Shown: positions 10,101 through 19,440, numbered from the stretch's first letter. The stretch: 20,502 nt of DNA from Mnemiopsis leidyi (GCA_000226015.1 JH153778.1:6950-27451), one strand, 5' to 3'. Program-made: numbers and translations. Notes: generated by a model not told the origin, from the letters alone.

Positions 10101-10719
10101 GTGTACACTGTACAGTGTACATGCATTGTACACAGCAAAGACGTAGCGGTAGAGTACATTAGCTGAGGGTGACGCAATAAAATGTACTTCTGAATGTACG
10201 AAACTGTCAACACTTAACTCTCTCGTCACCCTCTGACCAGGAGTTGGTGTAAGTCTTTTGTAAACAAACTGAGATTTTGTGCTCTAAAACCCGTAAAAAG
10301 ATCCCTTAAGTTATAAATTTAAACTTGTCCTTCAATGCGATAACCGAAAATCGTAGTACCAAGCTTATCGCAACAACAAACAGGACAGTTTATACATATT
10401 TGTTTGAGTCCGAATGAATTATGCCGTACCGAAAATGTTGGAACCAGGAAGACACTGATCCCCCAGGACAGACCAGCAGGAAGTCCAGCCGAGCATCATC
10501 AGCAGCATCACAGTTGTAACCTGCGGGAATTTCTAGGTACAGTAAATTAGTTTAAAACTTGGCATAAATCATAGTAAAACTAAAAGCTGTTTAGGTTGTT
10601 GTTCAGTGATTTTTGTTTTAATAAGTAAATCGAATGATGTCAAACCGGCAAACCTCTAAAATTTGTTTAGCAACAGGAGTAGTAGTCCAGTGCAGACATT
10701 TTGATCGTAAGTCGGACAT
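1117..10719 (-). CDS. SLC9B: SLC9B/NHA family sodium-proton antiporter (11 exons)
   Basis: Exons in transcript order: 10654-10719, 10430-10520, 9854-9956, 9536-9668, 3652-3761, 3218-3444, 2854-3056, 2478-2586, 2193-2329, 1365-1537 and 1117-1228. All have GT-AG borders and the phases close to 487 aa (human NHA2 is 537). The first exon is provisional: MSDLRSKC is the first ATG, but a non-homologous 5' exon is possible. Family signatures in order: GDQCLPGSNIFG, KIPPLIGMITAGILFRNVP, LLRAGLGLK, LPWNW, AGVSPAVVIPSMLSL, GVPTLLMAAATADNAFTITGF, TLVGAQVEL, WTPKATVQAAIGSIALD, and a C-terminal LLGPKLLDFK before a 36-residue acidic tail. This is a polytopic CPA2-type exchanger. The usual DD ion-binding pair reads DN, so transport may be altered. 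Intron 4 (3762-9535) hosts an opposite-strand gene. Exon 8 has a second in-frame acceptor 24 nt further in. Confidence 0.9.
1516..1638. repeat. 52-bp tandem repeat covering the 3' splice site of SLC9B exon 10
   Basis: Unit 1 is 1516-1567, unit 2 is 1568-1619, and a diverged partial third copy runs from 1620 to about 1638. Each full unit contains the first 22 bases of exon 10 and its acceptor (minus strand TCTCTTCCAG then GCGGCTATAGG). The exon-proximal copy at 1538-1540 keeps the frame. Using the second copy would add 52 nt and reach an in-frame stop. A weaker resemblance at about 1705-1722 suggests older copies. Confidence 0.9.
1778..2079. mobile_element. 302-bp MITE, TA target, TIR beginning CAGTCATCCCCCGATTTACC
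   Basis: A perfect 24-bp terminal inverted repeat is flanked by TA at 1776-1777 and 2080-2081. The right end repeats the subterminal CCCGGTAAATCGGG block in tandem (2042-2070). There is no coding capacity. TA duplications and CAGT termini fit the Tc1/mariner-pogo superfamily. It lies in intron 9 of SLC9B. Confidence 0.88.
4312..4372 (+). mobile_element. 61-bp miniature element, copy 1, with 8-bp target duplication
   Basis: The element begins TTGTCGCGGTGATACCC and ends GGATATAATCTCGTCAA. The two ends form an imperfect inverted repeat of about 17 bp (12 of 17 match). ATGTTTGT flanks it perfectly at 4304-4311 and 4373-4380. The 8-bp duplication defines the element borders. It has no coding capacity. 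The superfamily is unassigned, since the termini do not look like standard hAT ends. Confidence 0.85.
4552..4612 (-). mobile_element. 61-bp miniature element, copy 2, inverted
   Basis: On the minus strand this matches copy 1 at both ends and differs mainly in the centre, where it carries a small hairpin (ACCGTTC/GAACGGT). The flanks GACTATCA (4544-4551) and GACTAGCA (4613-4620) match at 7 of 8 positions and read as a decayed target duplication. It lies 179 bp from copy 1 in the opposite orientation. Confidence 0.82.
5950..9184 (+). CDS. Secreted protein: signal peptide, three Cys/Trp repeats, three sushi domains (3' end not found)
   Basis: Exons are 5950-6025, 6163-6333, 7817-8020, 8295-8477, 8630-8818 and 9002-9184. 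Every junction seen is phase 1, the pattern expected of shuffled extracellular modules. Exon 1 is a signal peptide (MVETSNYK, then LAVLVLLVFGI, cleavage near SLA). Exons 2-3 encode three repeats of about 40 aa sharing C-x2-[IVW]-x-E-x(4,7)-W-[GS]-[DN]-[NT]-Y-x-C. Exons 4-6 each encode one four-Cys CCP/sushi module (KCTSL..., DTCEGW..., DQCSGL...). The usual Trp before the last Cys is seen only in the middle module. Exon 6 ends at a strong GTAAGT donor, so at least one more exon is expected. If that donor is skipped, the frame runs to a stop at about 9369. A secreted recognition or adhesion role is inferred from the domains alone. The gene lies antisense inside SLC9B intron 4. Confidence 0.8.
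6516..6702. mobile_element. 187-bp MITE with CAGTAAAACC ends, TA target
   Basis: The left end reads CAGTAAAACCTTGATTTACC and the right end is the complement of CAGTAAAACCTCTATTTACC. TA flanks it at 6514-6515 and 6703-6704. Internally it repeats diverged copies of the CCTCTATTTACCG block. It is a relative of the elements at 1778 and 13188, and sits in intron 2 of the nested sushi gene. Confidence 0.85.
6811..6855. repeat. 12-bp tandem repeat, TAATTTCATTCA unit
   Basis: Three full units (6811-6822, 6823-6834, 6835-6846) and a partial fourth, with substitutions in the third. It is an intronic microsatellite-scale repeat. Confidence 0.85.
8230..8307 (+). repeat. 39-bp perfect tandem duplication covering a 3' splice site of the sushi gene
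   Basis: Units 8230-8268 and 8269-8307 are identical. Each contains an AAACTTTCAG acceptor followed by the start of the first sushi exon (AAAAGTGTACAAG). Exon start is therefore possible at 8256 or 8295. Because 39 is a multiple of three and the extra stretch is open, the upstream acceptor would add 13 residues, including one extra Cys. Confidence 0.92.
8478..8570. repeat. Degenerate minisatellite, TTTAGGTTACTRT-like unit
   Basis: The motif TAGGTTACT recurs at irregular spacing, with TTACTGTAAG variants between. It starts at the donor of the first sushi exon (GTTACT), so the repeat overlaps the 5' splice site. Confidence 0.7.
10102..10121. repeat. Perfect 20-bp palindrome
   Basis: TGTACACTGTACAGTGTACA equals its own reverse complement. 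It lies in SLC9B intron 2. Another TGTACA occurs a few bases downstream. No function is evident. Confidence 0.85.
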
Positions 10720-11154
10720 CGTGCAATATGAGCAAAAACACCTAAATCTGAAATCTTTATCTTTACGTTAAAACAACGACGAATAAAAGATTTAAACTTG
10801 AAATGGAAAATTTCAATGGAATACAAAGGTCCATCCTGCTGAACTTCGGAAACACGATCTACTACTTTTCAAGTTTGAGAGATATTTAGGAAACATCTGA
10901 TATCGTGATTTGAAAATAGTACATGTTTATCTGAGATCATTTCTCGTTTCTCTTATCAAGAACGAAAAAACTTTGATAAATAAAACGCATTAAGTGGTTA
11001 AATTTTTAAAACTGAATTGATTAATAATACAATAAAAGGCAGTTAATTTAAAAACCCAAATCTAAAACAATTCTCCCGAATATGCGTCGTTGGTGACTAG
11101 CTTTAGTTTTTAAACGTGGTCCAGATGGGGTCTTGCTGCAAAAAATGAATTACT
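10720..11154. other. Intergenic: PSME3 3' UTR and SLC9B 5' flank
   Basis: AT-rich DNA between the PSME3 stop and the provisional SLC9B ATG on the same strand. I see no canonical AATAAA on the minus strand and no clear core promoter. The start of SLC9B transcription should lie here. Confidence 0.45.
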
Positions 11155-14100
11155 TCAGTACAAGTTCGAACTCATCTGACTTCTGGGCTGCTTGATCTTC
11201 TCCAAGTTCTTGTTTATGATGTCGAACATGCAACACTGCGGATGTGATAAGTGTTGTTTATTCAACAAAGGAAACAAGAAATAATAAAGGTTAGTGGAAG
11301 AGAAAAGAAAATAAAAAACTACAGAAAAGCCCATTTCTGCCAAAAGCATGAAGATGAAAACAGTAAACTTTAGAAGTATGAAATACGAACGTATATCATC
11401 TTGAGTTCATTAGTGAACACGCGGATGTGAAGAAACTGTTTCTCGTCCAACTCTGTCAAGTACTTCACATAGTCTTCCTGCGGTCCGTCAGTTCAGTTTG
11501 CTTACTAACAAATTGTAAGGAGTCACTGAGACCATCAGGACGGCGATCGACTACAAGATCAGGTTGATACTTAAACTTTAAGTTTGAAATGCACAAATCC
11601 GGCCGTAAGATGAACGTCGACTGAGTACTTCATACTACACAGGTCATTTTTCAGTAACTCACCAAATGTGGGTATTTCACTATTTTTGATGACACTTTCC
11701 CCCGCGTAACAAAGTACCTGAAAATGAAAGAGGTTGTAGAATGCCTAACTCTTTATTAGAGACGCAGATTTAAGAACTTTACTGAACGGTTAAGTACCGC
11801 GATGTAACCTACCGTGACATATCATCGAAGGAGCCCTTTGCAAACTCGCAAAACGTTGAAACTTCAGATATAGTCTCCTCCTGAGATGATGGAAGTGATA
11901 AGTAAAATAGAACAACGATGTAGAGTAGTAGGTTAATGTAAAGACTTACTGTATCTATAGAGTAGCTTTATGTTTGAAAGGTTAATTGGGTGACAAACAC
12001 TTAACAGTTCTCATAATTACTAATAGTACAAGTACTAAACACAACACATATGATACATTGCCTTAACGACTACAACAAGCGAAGGAAAGCCCTTTACGTG
12101 TAGTATCCAAGAGATGACAAAAATTTTTCAGGGTAGATTCTATGAGGTCACTTGGATGACTGCAGACTATTTCAGGACAAAAAAAGATGTACATTTGGCA
12201 TGATTAATTCAAGTGGATATTGATGTGAATGCTATCATCTAACGTCGTAACACATTTTCTGTCAAACGAGGTAGACGCAGTATGTGGGGCGAATGTCAGT
12301 ATGGGACTAGTACCGGCGAGCCAGTCAAGTTTAGCTGTTAAGTTTGTCTGCTATTATAGTGCAATGCAAGCTGCAAGACTACGCGCGCCTAAACGCACTC
12401 ACGTGTTGCGCGTCACGGACATAAGGATCGCTGAAAAAGAAGACCTCAAACAAAGTTCTGCGACAGAGGAGAGGACACAATGAAGACCCTCCAGGGCATG
12501 CGGGGACTGAACAAGACTCTTACTCAGAAAGTCGATAGTGTAATTTGATACTTTTGTGTTGTGATACAAGAAGGGATAGATACTGTATAAACGAAAATTA
12601 GAGACTTGATTACGAGCAAACAGACTTGGTTAAATGAGAATTAAATGTCATTTTCGTACCTGAATGGAGACACCAAAGTTATTTCCGTCTTCTATCTTCG
12701 GTATGAGGAGCTGTATCCACATCTTTATCTAGGATATTGTTCGCATTACACCCATGACATGTAGATATTTTACAATCTACGAGAGAGAAGAACGTTTAAA
12801 CATCACTGTCCAAATGTAGCTTGAGATATTTTACTTCCCAGTTTGGCTTTGATTTTCGAGCTGAGACAGGCAGTTAAAGTTATTCCAAGAGTATTAACCG
12901 AGTGATGAATAAATGATGTTTACGTGATTAAACATACTGTTTACCACCTAACGACTGTCGAGTGTCAACTAAAACATGAAATTACAGTCAAAATTACTGA
13001 CTTACTTTGTTACAGTACTCTATGAGTTCTCTTATTTCTGGTTTTAATGATCCTATCAGCTCTGACACAATCTGAATCATATTTATTACAAATTCAAGTC
13101 TCAAGAATGAACATATTTTTGATAAAATGGTGGAATGGCGGCAATGTATGAAAAAAAGGCAGAATGTTCGAATAGGTTAACTATATACAGTAGAACCTCG
13201 ATATACCGTGCCTCTATTTACCGGGTCCCTCGATTTCCCTTCTCCCTTTCCCTCGCGAGGCCCGGTAAATAGAGGTTTTACTGTACACACCCGGCCCGTC
13301 CGGTACACCATGTGGTTATGACTACTTTTAAACCTTAACTTCGTGTAACATGACCACGGTAAGAAGTAATGCTGTGTCTGACAATATAAACTGCTGTCAA
13401 TTTGAAAATATGGGATTCAAATAGATTAAGAACTTACTGGATTGCAGTGTACTTTAGTGGCAAATCGCATCTTATCTGAAGAAGTCGCTTTTATAAATAG
13501 TCGGGTTGCGATTTATTTAGGAAGTATATAGTATGTAGGCACTCTAAAACAAGTCACACGATTTCTGGGATTTGGGAACCCACCGCCATACATGCTGTAT
13601 TCTTTACTCTCTATTTGTAAAGCCTAGAGCTATATTATGTAAGCCAATTTACCCTGCAAATCAAGAAAAGGGAAACGTTGTTGTCAAAATTTTTTTGACC
13701 ATGGTCAAATTTTTGATAAAACCGTGATCAAATGGTCAAAATTTGACCGTTACCACGGAAAAATCCAAATTTTCCATGGTCAGGGTCAAGTTTTTTGACC
13801 TTTGACCAATGACCATTGCACAAATTCCAGGGTGTCATTGCTCCCACTAATTTCTGTAAATTCAAAAGTGTTTTTAGTCCATTAAGGGAAATTTGCTCAC
13901 TTTCATCACCGTTTTCAAAGGAAGAAGACTCGTTACGCTTCCTCTTGGCAGGAGGAGGCGAGCTAACTGCAAGTGCTTCTTTCTGAGCTAGGACATCTTT
14001 TAGAGACTCTTTAGCTGCTTCCTTTACTTCCCCTGCTCTTGACAGCTTCAACTGGTCACTCTACAGAAAATTACTGTGTTAATTACTAATTGTCGTGTAT

Positions 14101-15561
14101 TAGGGTCAGGGAGTACAAGAATTAGACAATAAACTTGTCAGGAGCAATAGAAAGCTTGTTGGGGAATATTGCATTTCAATTACTGTAAATTACCAATTTT
14201 CGTCATATCTCCTATCCTTATATGGACCTGTATATATACGCTGTTAACTTTGCATGTATACCTTTCACTACCTTTACTCTTGAATTAGAATAATTTTATC
14301 ACTACTAACGCAGGATGTGTCCTGACTTCACACTTATTACCTTGGTGACCTGCTGCGAAAACATTGCTCTAAAATAGTGCAGAGCAAATGAAAATAGGAT
14401 TGAATCGGAGCCACCAACATACAGTTTACGGAGTTATAAAAGACACGACAGGAGGAAAGACCGTATCCTGCAAATAAGAACTGAACTGCAACATATTTAC
14501 CTTGTAGAGTTTGTCCAGTTCGATGATCTTCTTGGGGAAAACATCACTAAGTATTGCCTCTACCTGCAGAGAATGAAGTTGTGAACAGACTTTGGACAAC
14601 ATACAGGTCAAACCGCAAATAATATGAATCTTTCATGAGTTAAAGTTGCCAAGATCAGATATCCTAAAGTCACAAATCTTAAGCAATATCTAATTACAAA
14701 AATAATTGCCACAAGATAGTAATTGTCAACTCACTTCCTGACAAAATTCTTTCTTGTACTTATCAACCTGAACACAGTGTATGGTGTTATCGAATTTACA
14801 CAGATCTTACAAGTTTACTGACCACACTTATTTATGTAGGTAACATTCAGACAACTGTTCATATTGAACAGTTGTCTAAATTGGAACTGGCTTATGTCAT
14901 CAAACTGATTCAGTTAAATTGGTGTTTGATCCTTATCTTCATTGTCAAATAAAGGATTTTTCAATACAAAACCTTTATTTGACAATAAAGATAAGGATCA
15001 AACACTAATTTAACTGAACCAGTTTGATGACAACCAGGCTCAATTCTTTACACTCAAGTCAATATGTTCGTTTAATACGTCCTCTTGATTTAATAATCAC
15101 CGAGTCCTAGTAATTGTTTAAGAGATATCTCTGGCAATTACGAAGCTCGAGAGACTGTGACAACTTGTCACTACTGAAACACAAGGATATTTCTTGTGAA
15201 TGAGACAAGTATATATTCAACATTTGACAATGAGTTACGGAAGCGAGTTATGTGCCCCGCCTCGGCTAAAGCTGTGAATGTCCTTGCTGAACGGCATGTT
15301 AAACAGGAACTTAAGCAGCTGGGTTCCTCCAGGCTCAATTCTTTACACTCAAGTCAATATGTTGGTTTAATACGTCCTCTTGATTTAATAAGCCAGTTCT
15401 AATTCAGACAACTGTCCAATATGATATGCCCCCAGTAATATGTTAGCATTGCTATAAAAATGAAAATCTGGTAGTTAAGCAACCAAACAACCAACTTACA
15501 AAGATACTGTTACACTTACAATAGAGATATTCTCTTGGTTTGTTAGTGTCATCCTGCTCAT
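11155..15561 (-). CDS. PSME3: Proteasome activator complex subunit 3 (PA28 gamma / REG gamma)
   Basis: Exons in transcript order: 15520-15561, 14735-14767, 14501-14563, 13848-14060, 13006-13071, 12660-12728, 11813-11880, 11663-11717, 11391-11477 and 11155-11235. All borders are GT-AG, all introns are phase 0 except intron 7 (phase 2), and the sum is 258 aa plus stop (human 254). PA28 gamma forms a heptameric cap on the 20S proteasome, mainly in the nucleus. Markers: N-terminal helix DVFPKKIIELDKLYK; a nuclear-signal-like PPPAKRKR in the long linker of exon 4; LKPEIRELIEYCN; the activation loop LLIPKIEDGNNFGVSIQ, essentially intact; EETISEV; KIVKYPHLEDY; TELDEKQF; and a C-terminus KNLEKIKQPRS...NLY ending in Tyr as in PSME3. 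The start is the ATG of MSRMTL; a second ATG lies three codons in. Intron 1 carries a foldback element and intron 4 a MITE. Confidence 0.95.
13188..13283. mobile_element. 96-bp MITE with CAGTAGAACCTC ends, TA target
   Basis: The left end CAGTAGAACCTCGATATACC pairs imperfectly with the right end, the complement of CAGTAAAACCTCTATTTACC. TA flanks it at 13186-13187 and 13284-13285. It is the shortest of three related elements in the window and sits in PSME3 intron 4. Confidence 0.85.
13691..13820. repeat. Cluster of TGACC/GGTCA motifs
   Basis: About ten TGACC or GGTCA pentamers occur in both orientations within 130 bp, next to the donor of PSME3 exon 4. The set includes TGACCTTTGACCA (13796-13808), a DR1-type pair of nuclear-receptor half-sites. 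It may equally be a decayed inverted repeat; arms such as GACCATGGTC are self-complementary. Confidence 0.6.
14845..15423. mobile_element. Foldback-type element in PSME3 intron 1
   Basis: Nested structure: imperfect terminal inverted repeats of about 36 bp (about 14860-14895 against about 15388-15423, 3 mismatches); a small hairpin at the left end (14849-14877, 13-bp arms); a large hairpin with 61-bp arms (14895-14955 and 14972-15032, few mismatches, 16-bp loop); and a 63-bp direct repeat with one mismatch (15034-15096 and 15329-15391). No transposase is seen, and I could not identify a target-site duplication. Confidence 0.75.
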
Positions 15562-15987
15562 CGATCACTACTGAGTAACACCATGGTTATATCAATTATA
15601 GAAGATGATGATATCAATGATTTAATATACCTCAACCGAATACATGGGTTAAGGAACCTAAAATCTAAAACCTGAAAACTAGCATTATGTAGCTCTTTTT
15701 CAATAACTCTCAAGAACTAAGTTGACAATTAAAACTCATGCTTCCAACGAATAAGAATCATCAATTGTTAGATGCAAAATTGGATGAAAATAGATTTGGA
15801 CTTGAATAAGGGTTTAAAAACCTCCCAAAAGGACGGAATAAATGAAAGTGCAAAACCCAGCTCCACATAATCAATAAATACAAAAAGTTATATTAACAAA
15901 AATGATTGAAAAATATACATCAACAATGCTCCACCACAAAAATCTGATTCATACAGCTTCTTATCTATGCATGTTTTTTCACTTCGA
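15562..15987. other. Intergenic: COMMD8-like 3' UTR and PSME3 promoter region
   Basis: A 426-bp AT-rich stretch between two minus-strand genes. It must hold the end of one transcript and the start of the next. I see no canonical minus-strand AATAAA near the COMMD8-like stop and no identifiable promoter motif. Confidence 0.45.
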
Positions 15988-16485
15988 TCAAAACAATGAC
16001 TGTGCTTCAGATTTGGCATTCTCCAAAGATTGAATAAGTGAGTCTAATTCCTCCTCATTACATTCAACAATTATATTTGCTTTATCTTTTATGCTGAAAG
16101 ACATAGTCACAAGTGGCTCATTGAGATTTGAAATTGAATTGCTCTCAAGTACCAAATTGGCCTTCCAGTCAAAATCTAACAGTGTCTCTTTTGCAAAAAG
16201 AAACTGTTCTTTGAAGCCGCTTTTTACCACCTCAGATTCTTCTTCTAAGATAGGTAGTAAAGATTCATCAATGTTATCTCTTCCATTTGTGGCAAAGTTC
16301 TCGGTATTTTTCAGGATTGAATTGAAGCACATTAAAATTAAAGCTTCATCAACTTCAGGAAAAAATTTCAAAAGATCTGTGAAAGGCACTGTTGCAGGAT
16401 CACAAACACGATAAATACATTTCTTCACAAACTCGATCTTTTTCATGTTATCAACATCTTTCAGAAATGATAGAGGGTCGCCCAT
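15988..16485 (-). CDS. COMMD8: COMM domain-containing protein, COMMD8-like
   Basis: A 165-codon ORF from the ATG of MGDPLSFLK. The last 70 or so residues form a COMM domain: LLDFDWKANLVLESNSIS, then NEPLVTMSFSIKD and ECNEEELDSLIQSLENA near the end. The DFDW start and the EELxxLIQSLE ending fit COMMD8 best; COMMD9 is the nearest alternative. COMMD proteins assemble into the Commander complex, which recycles endosomal cargo and influences NF-kB turnover. Human COMMD8 is 183 aa, so the N-terminus is slightly short or starts in another exon. The frame stays open upstream of the ATG to a possible acceptor at about 16527 (QEWFEK...). No intron interrupts the 498 nt, unlike the neighbouring 10- and 11-exon genes, so a retrocopy or one long terminal exon is possible. 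Confidence 0.75.
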   Translation of the reverse strand: MGDPLSFLKDVDNMKKIEFVKKCIYRVCDPATVPFTDLLKFFPEVDEALILMCFNSILKNTENFATNGRDNIDESLLPILEEESEVVKSGFKEQFLFAKETLLDFDWKANLVLESNSISNLNEPLVTMSFSIKDKANIIVECNEEELDSLIQSLENAKSEAQSLF

Positions 16486-18757
16486 AATTTTAACCAACAA
16501 AGACAGTGTTTTTTCAAACCATTCTTGCTAACCTTTCCTGCAAATGTTGTGTTTAACAAAAGTTAAGTTAATAGATCTTTTTGAGATCACAATATCAGTA
16601 AAATGACACAAAAATTTTACAAGGATTGAAACTCTATTGAGACTGTGTCAAAATTACCACCCAACCTTTTTTATGCAGGGGGATAACTTTTTCGATTTTG
16701 TTAAAGGGGGGTGGTATCAATGGATTTTTACTGTTTCCAGTGAGTCACACTGCAGTGTAGCCTTTCAGTCAATCAATCACATTGTCTTAAAAGCCTGAAG
16801 GAGGAATCTCAGCTTCTGTTCCAGTGAATGTAATTTCAAATTCATAACTCTGGCAGATGACTGAAGATCCCCTGGCCCTGCAGTTGAAGCTTTGCTCAAT
16901 ATTCCGACAAAAAATCTTTATGTGGTATACTTTAAATGATAAATGGTCCAGGTCGACCATAACTCTTGGCAAGTTTCATCCCCAAGGGTTCTCATCCATA
17001 ATCAGGCCTCTCTTCAGGATTTAACCACTTCTTCTTATAAGTGTTTTTGGCTTTCGATTTAGGAGTACCACAAAGAATTGATAAGCAAGATTTTACCCTG
17101 GACCAATCTTTTAGAGGCATTAAGCAGCAACAGCAACCATATAATATCCATCATCAAGTCATGGCATTGATCACAGAGTAATGAAAACATTATCATCATG
17201 TAACAACCACTCGGACTGTCTGCTGCTGGCTCACATAAGAATGAAAGGAGATGGCTTCTGCTGCAGGTTTTGAAATAATTGGGGGTAGTTTATGGATTTT
17301 AGCGTTCACTTATGGATGAATGCAAACATTTCCGATTAAGACAGAATGAAGCCATTAGCCAGCCATGTGGGGCAGTGGGGACCAAAACTGCTGAAGTGAT
17401 TGAGTTGATTAGACTTAACTTAGTTACCGGCTGATTTTCTAAAACAATGCATGTTCAAGGAGGGGAAGATACGGTGAAACACTTGCCAGGGCCCATGGTC
17501 TGCTTACTTCTATTCTTCCTTGGCTTTAAGGAAAACAATAATCTCAAGGAAAACAATAATTTTATTTGCAGCATTTTATAAATCAAACCATAAATATATT
17601 TCATTCTAGCACACTTGAATATAATATCGTAATTAATTATATGTTTAAGTGCTAAGATAGAATGAGTTTCAAACTTCAACACTACATAGGAACAAACACA
17701 TACTCGCTCATCGTGGGACATTCGCAGAGGTGGACACTCTAATTAAAAGCGTCCGTCTCTGCCGTGCGCCAAGACCTTATGAAATTAAAGTGTTCCATTC
17801 AGGTTAAACGTTGGAAAGCTTGCTTAATATAACGCAAGGTTGCAGTTAGCAGTCGATCAATTGCAATAGCTTTTCATTACTTCAATGATTCGGTCTCGAC
17901 CTCCAAGAGCGGGCACTTGCCAAACAAGCACAACGGCAAAAACAATGTGCTTGAGTGCAAGAAATTATGAGCGCGATGTGTCACCGCCTGCTGGCAATCA
18001 ATGAAATATAACAATTGGTCCTTAATTTTACTACACAAATAACGTCTGGGTTAAATCAAATTCTCAATTTTCAAAAAATGTATACTCCAAGTCTCACTCC
18101 AATGCATGCACCGATCCCCAATTCTCCCGCCCTAGCTAAAGGCAGAGGCTGCTGTGGGATGGTAGAGGGCTAGAGAACCTGCCACTGAAGGTGTCTAGCC
18201 ACTGACAGTGCTCAATCCACTGCACTCTGCAATGGATGGTGACAAAACTAGAACCATGTTTGTCACCTTAGTAACCTGACCTCTTCTATTTATGTGTCGC
18301 ATACTGCAAACCAAGGTGAAATACAACAAAGTTCTTAATGAAGACATCATCTAATTTTTATGTTTAATTTTGGTGTATATTTCGATTCCCCGATTTCTCG
18401 GATGTCCCCAGGCTTGTAGTAGTGGTACAACAGGGTGGGATAAATGAATATTGTTCTCGTCCTTAAGAAGCTTACACTTTTTTATTTTTCAGTTTGGGCC
18501 GAGAAATTCGGAAATTGGCTCATTTACCATAATCATATTATGATTAGGGGCTAAATTCGAATTATATCAAATTCTATTTCATTATAAGTTTTATACTTTG
18601 TATTTGATTAAGACTTTTTGTCAGCCGGAGATGACATATGACGCATGTATGTGGTATGCTTGCCCCAAATTACAAAACCCCGTGTTTTGGTGTGTGGTGG
18701 ACAAATTCGTGCGCGCACCATGCTGAGTCAACCTGCGTTCGATACATTATCTATTGC

Positions 18758-18815
18758 TTGTCGCGGTGATACCCGATTCACGCAGCTTAACGGTAGACGG
18801 ATATAATCTTGTCAA
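18758..18815 (+). mobile_element. 58-bp miniature element, copy 3, with perfect 8-bp target duplication
   Basis: Same ends as the copies at 4312 and 4552 (TTGTCGCGGTGATACCC; GGATATAATCTTGTCAA, one substitution) but with a centre 3 bp shorter. TCTATTGC flanks it at 18750-18757 and 18816-18823. A 12-nt end fragment TAATCTCGTCAA (18824-18835) and a third TCTATTGC (18836-18843) follow. Confidence 0.88.
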
Positions 18816-18920
18816 TCTATTGCTAATCTCGTCAATCTATTGCTAAACCAGTATAGCCCATATATTTGCGCACACGTCACGGCTCCGAATTCGGACAAGT
18901 CACCCAGTGTGCTTGTTATT

Positions 18921-19124
18921 GACTTTGTCCGACCGCGACCCTCATTCGATACGAAATGACGGGAGGATGTGCGCTGCTGTACAAAAGCATAGCATAATAT
19001 TTATCTTATAAGGATATAATCCTTTTGTAGCTCATTGTCTGACTTTGTCCGACCCTCATTCGAAACGAATATTCCTCTATGGGAATATAAATAAAATGAC
19101 AGGAGGGTGCGCGCTGCCGTACAA
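18921..19124. repeat. Diverged direct repeat, second copy with a small palindromic insertion
   Basis: Copy 1 (18921-18984) and copy 2 (19041-19124) share GACTTTGTCCGACC, CCTCATTCGA, ATGAC and the GCGCTGC-GTACAA end. Copy 2 carries an extra stretch of about 26 bp (about 19069-19094) built around TATTCC...GGAATA. A complement of the GACTTTGTCCGA start lies just upstream (TCGGACAAGTC, 18892-18902). Confidence 0.7.
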
Positions 19125-19401
19125 GTAGCTCATAAATATTTTGAGTGATATTTATGTGTGATGATGCTGGCATCATTATTTAGTATTTATTTTTTTATAT
19201 GACTTTAGGGATTAAATTTACAAAATTTTGTTATAGTTTTAAAACTGAAAACATTTGCATTAATTTTTACTTTTGTACAGCCAACAAAAGACACCTGACT
19301 GAAGACATCGAAAGCATTGTTACCTGGTAAAACTAAAAGCATTGTAAATGCTTTTTAGATGGTTAAATATATTTCAGTGGCTTGCTCCCGAAATTTGCCT
19401 T

Positions 19402-19440
19402 GCGTTGCCCCCGCGGCATCGCGCGCGGGTCAGGCAACGC
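19402..19440. repeat. GC-rich hairpin
   Basis: Arms GCGTTGCC (19402-19409) and GGCAACGC (19433-19440), with inner arms CCCGCG (19410-19415) and CGCGGG (19424-19429), form a stem in otherwise AT-rich DNA. Confidence 0.75.

Noticed and set aside
12229..12483. Plus-strand 84-codon ORF in PSME3 intron 6
   Set aside because: The composition is somewhat protein-like and locally CpG-rich, but there is no recognisable domain, splice partner or poly(A) signal.
16091..16414. Plus-strand ORF
   Set aside because: Antisense shadow of the COMM-domain gene.
17455..17721. Minus-strand 88-codon ORF
   Set aside because: Low-complexity, AT-driven reading with no features.
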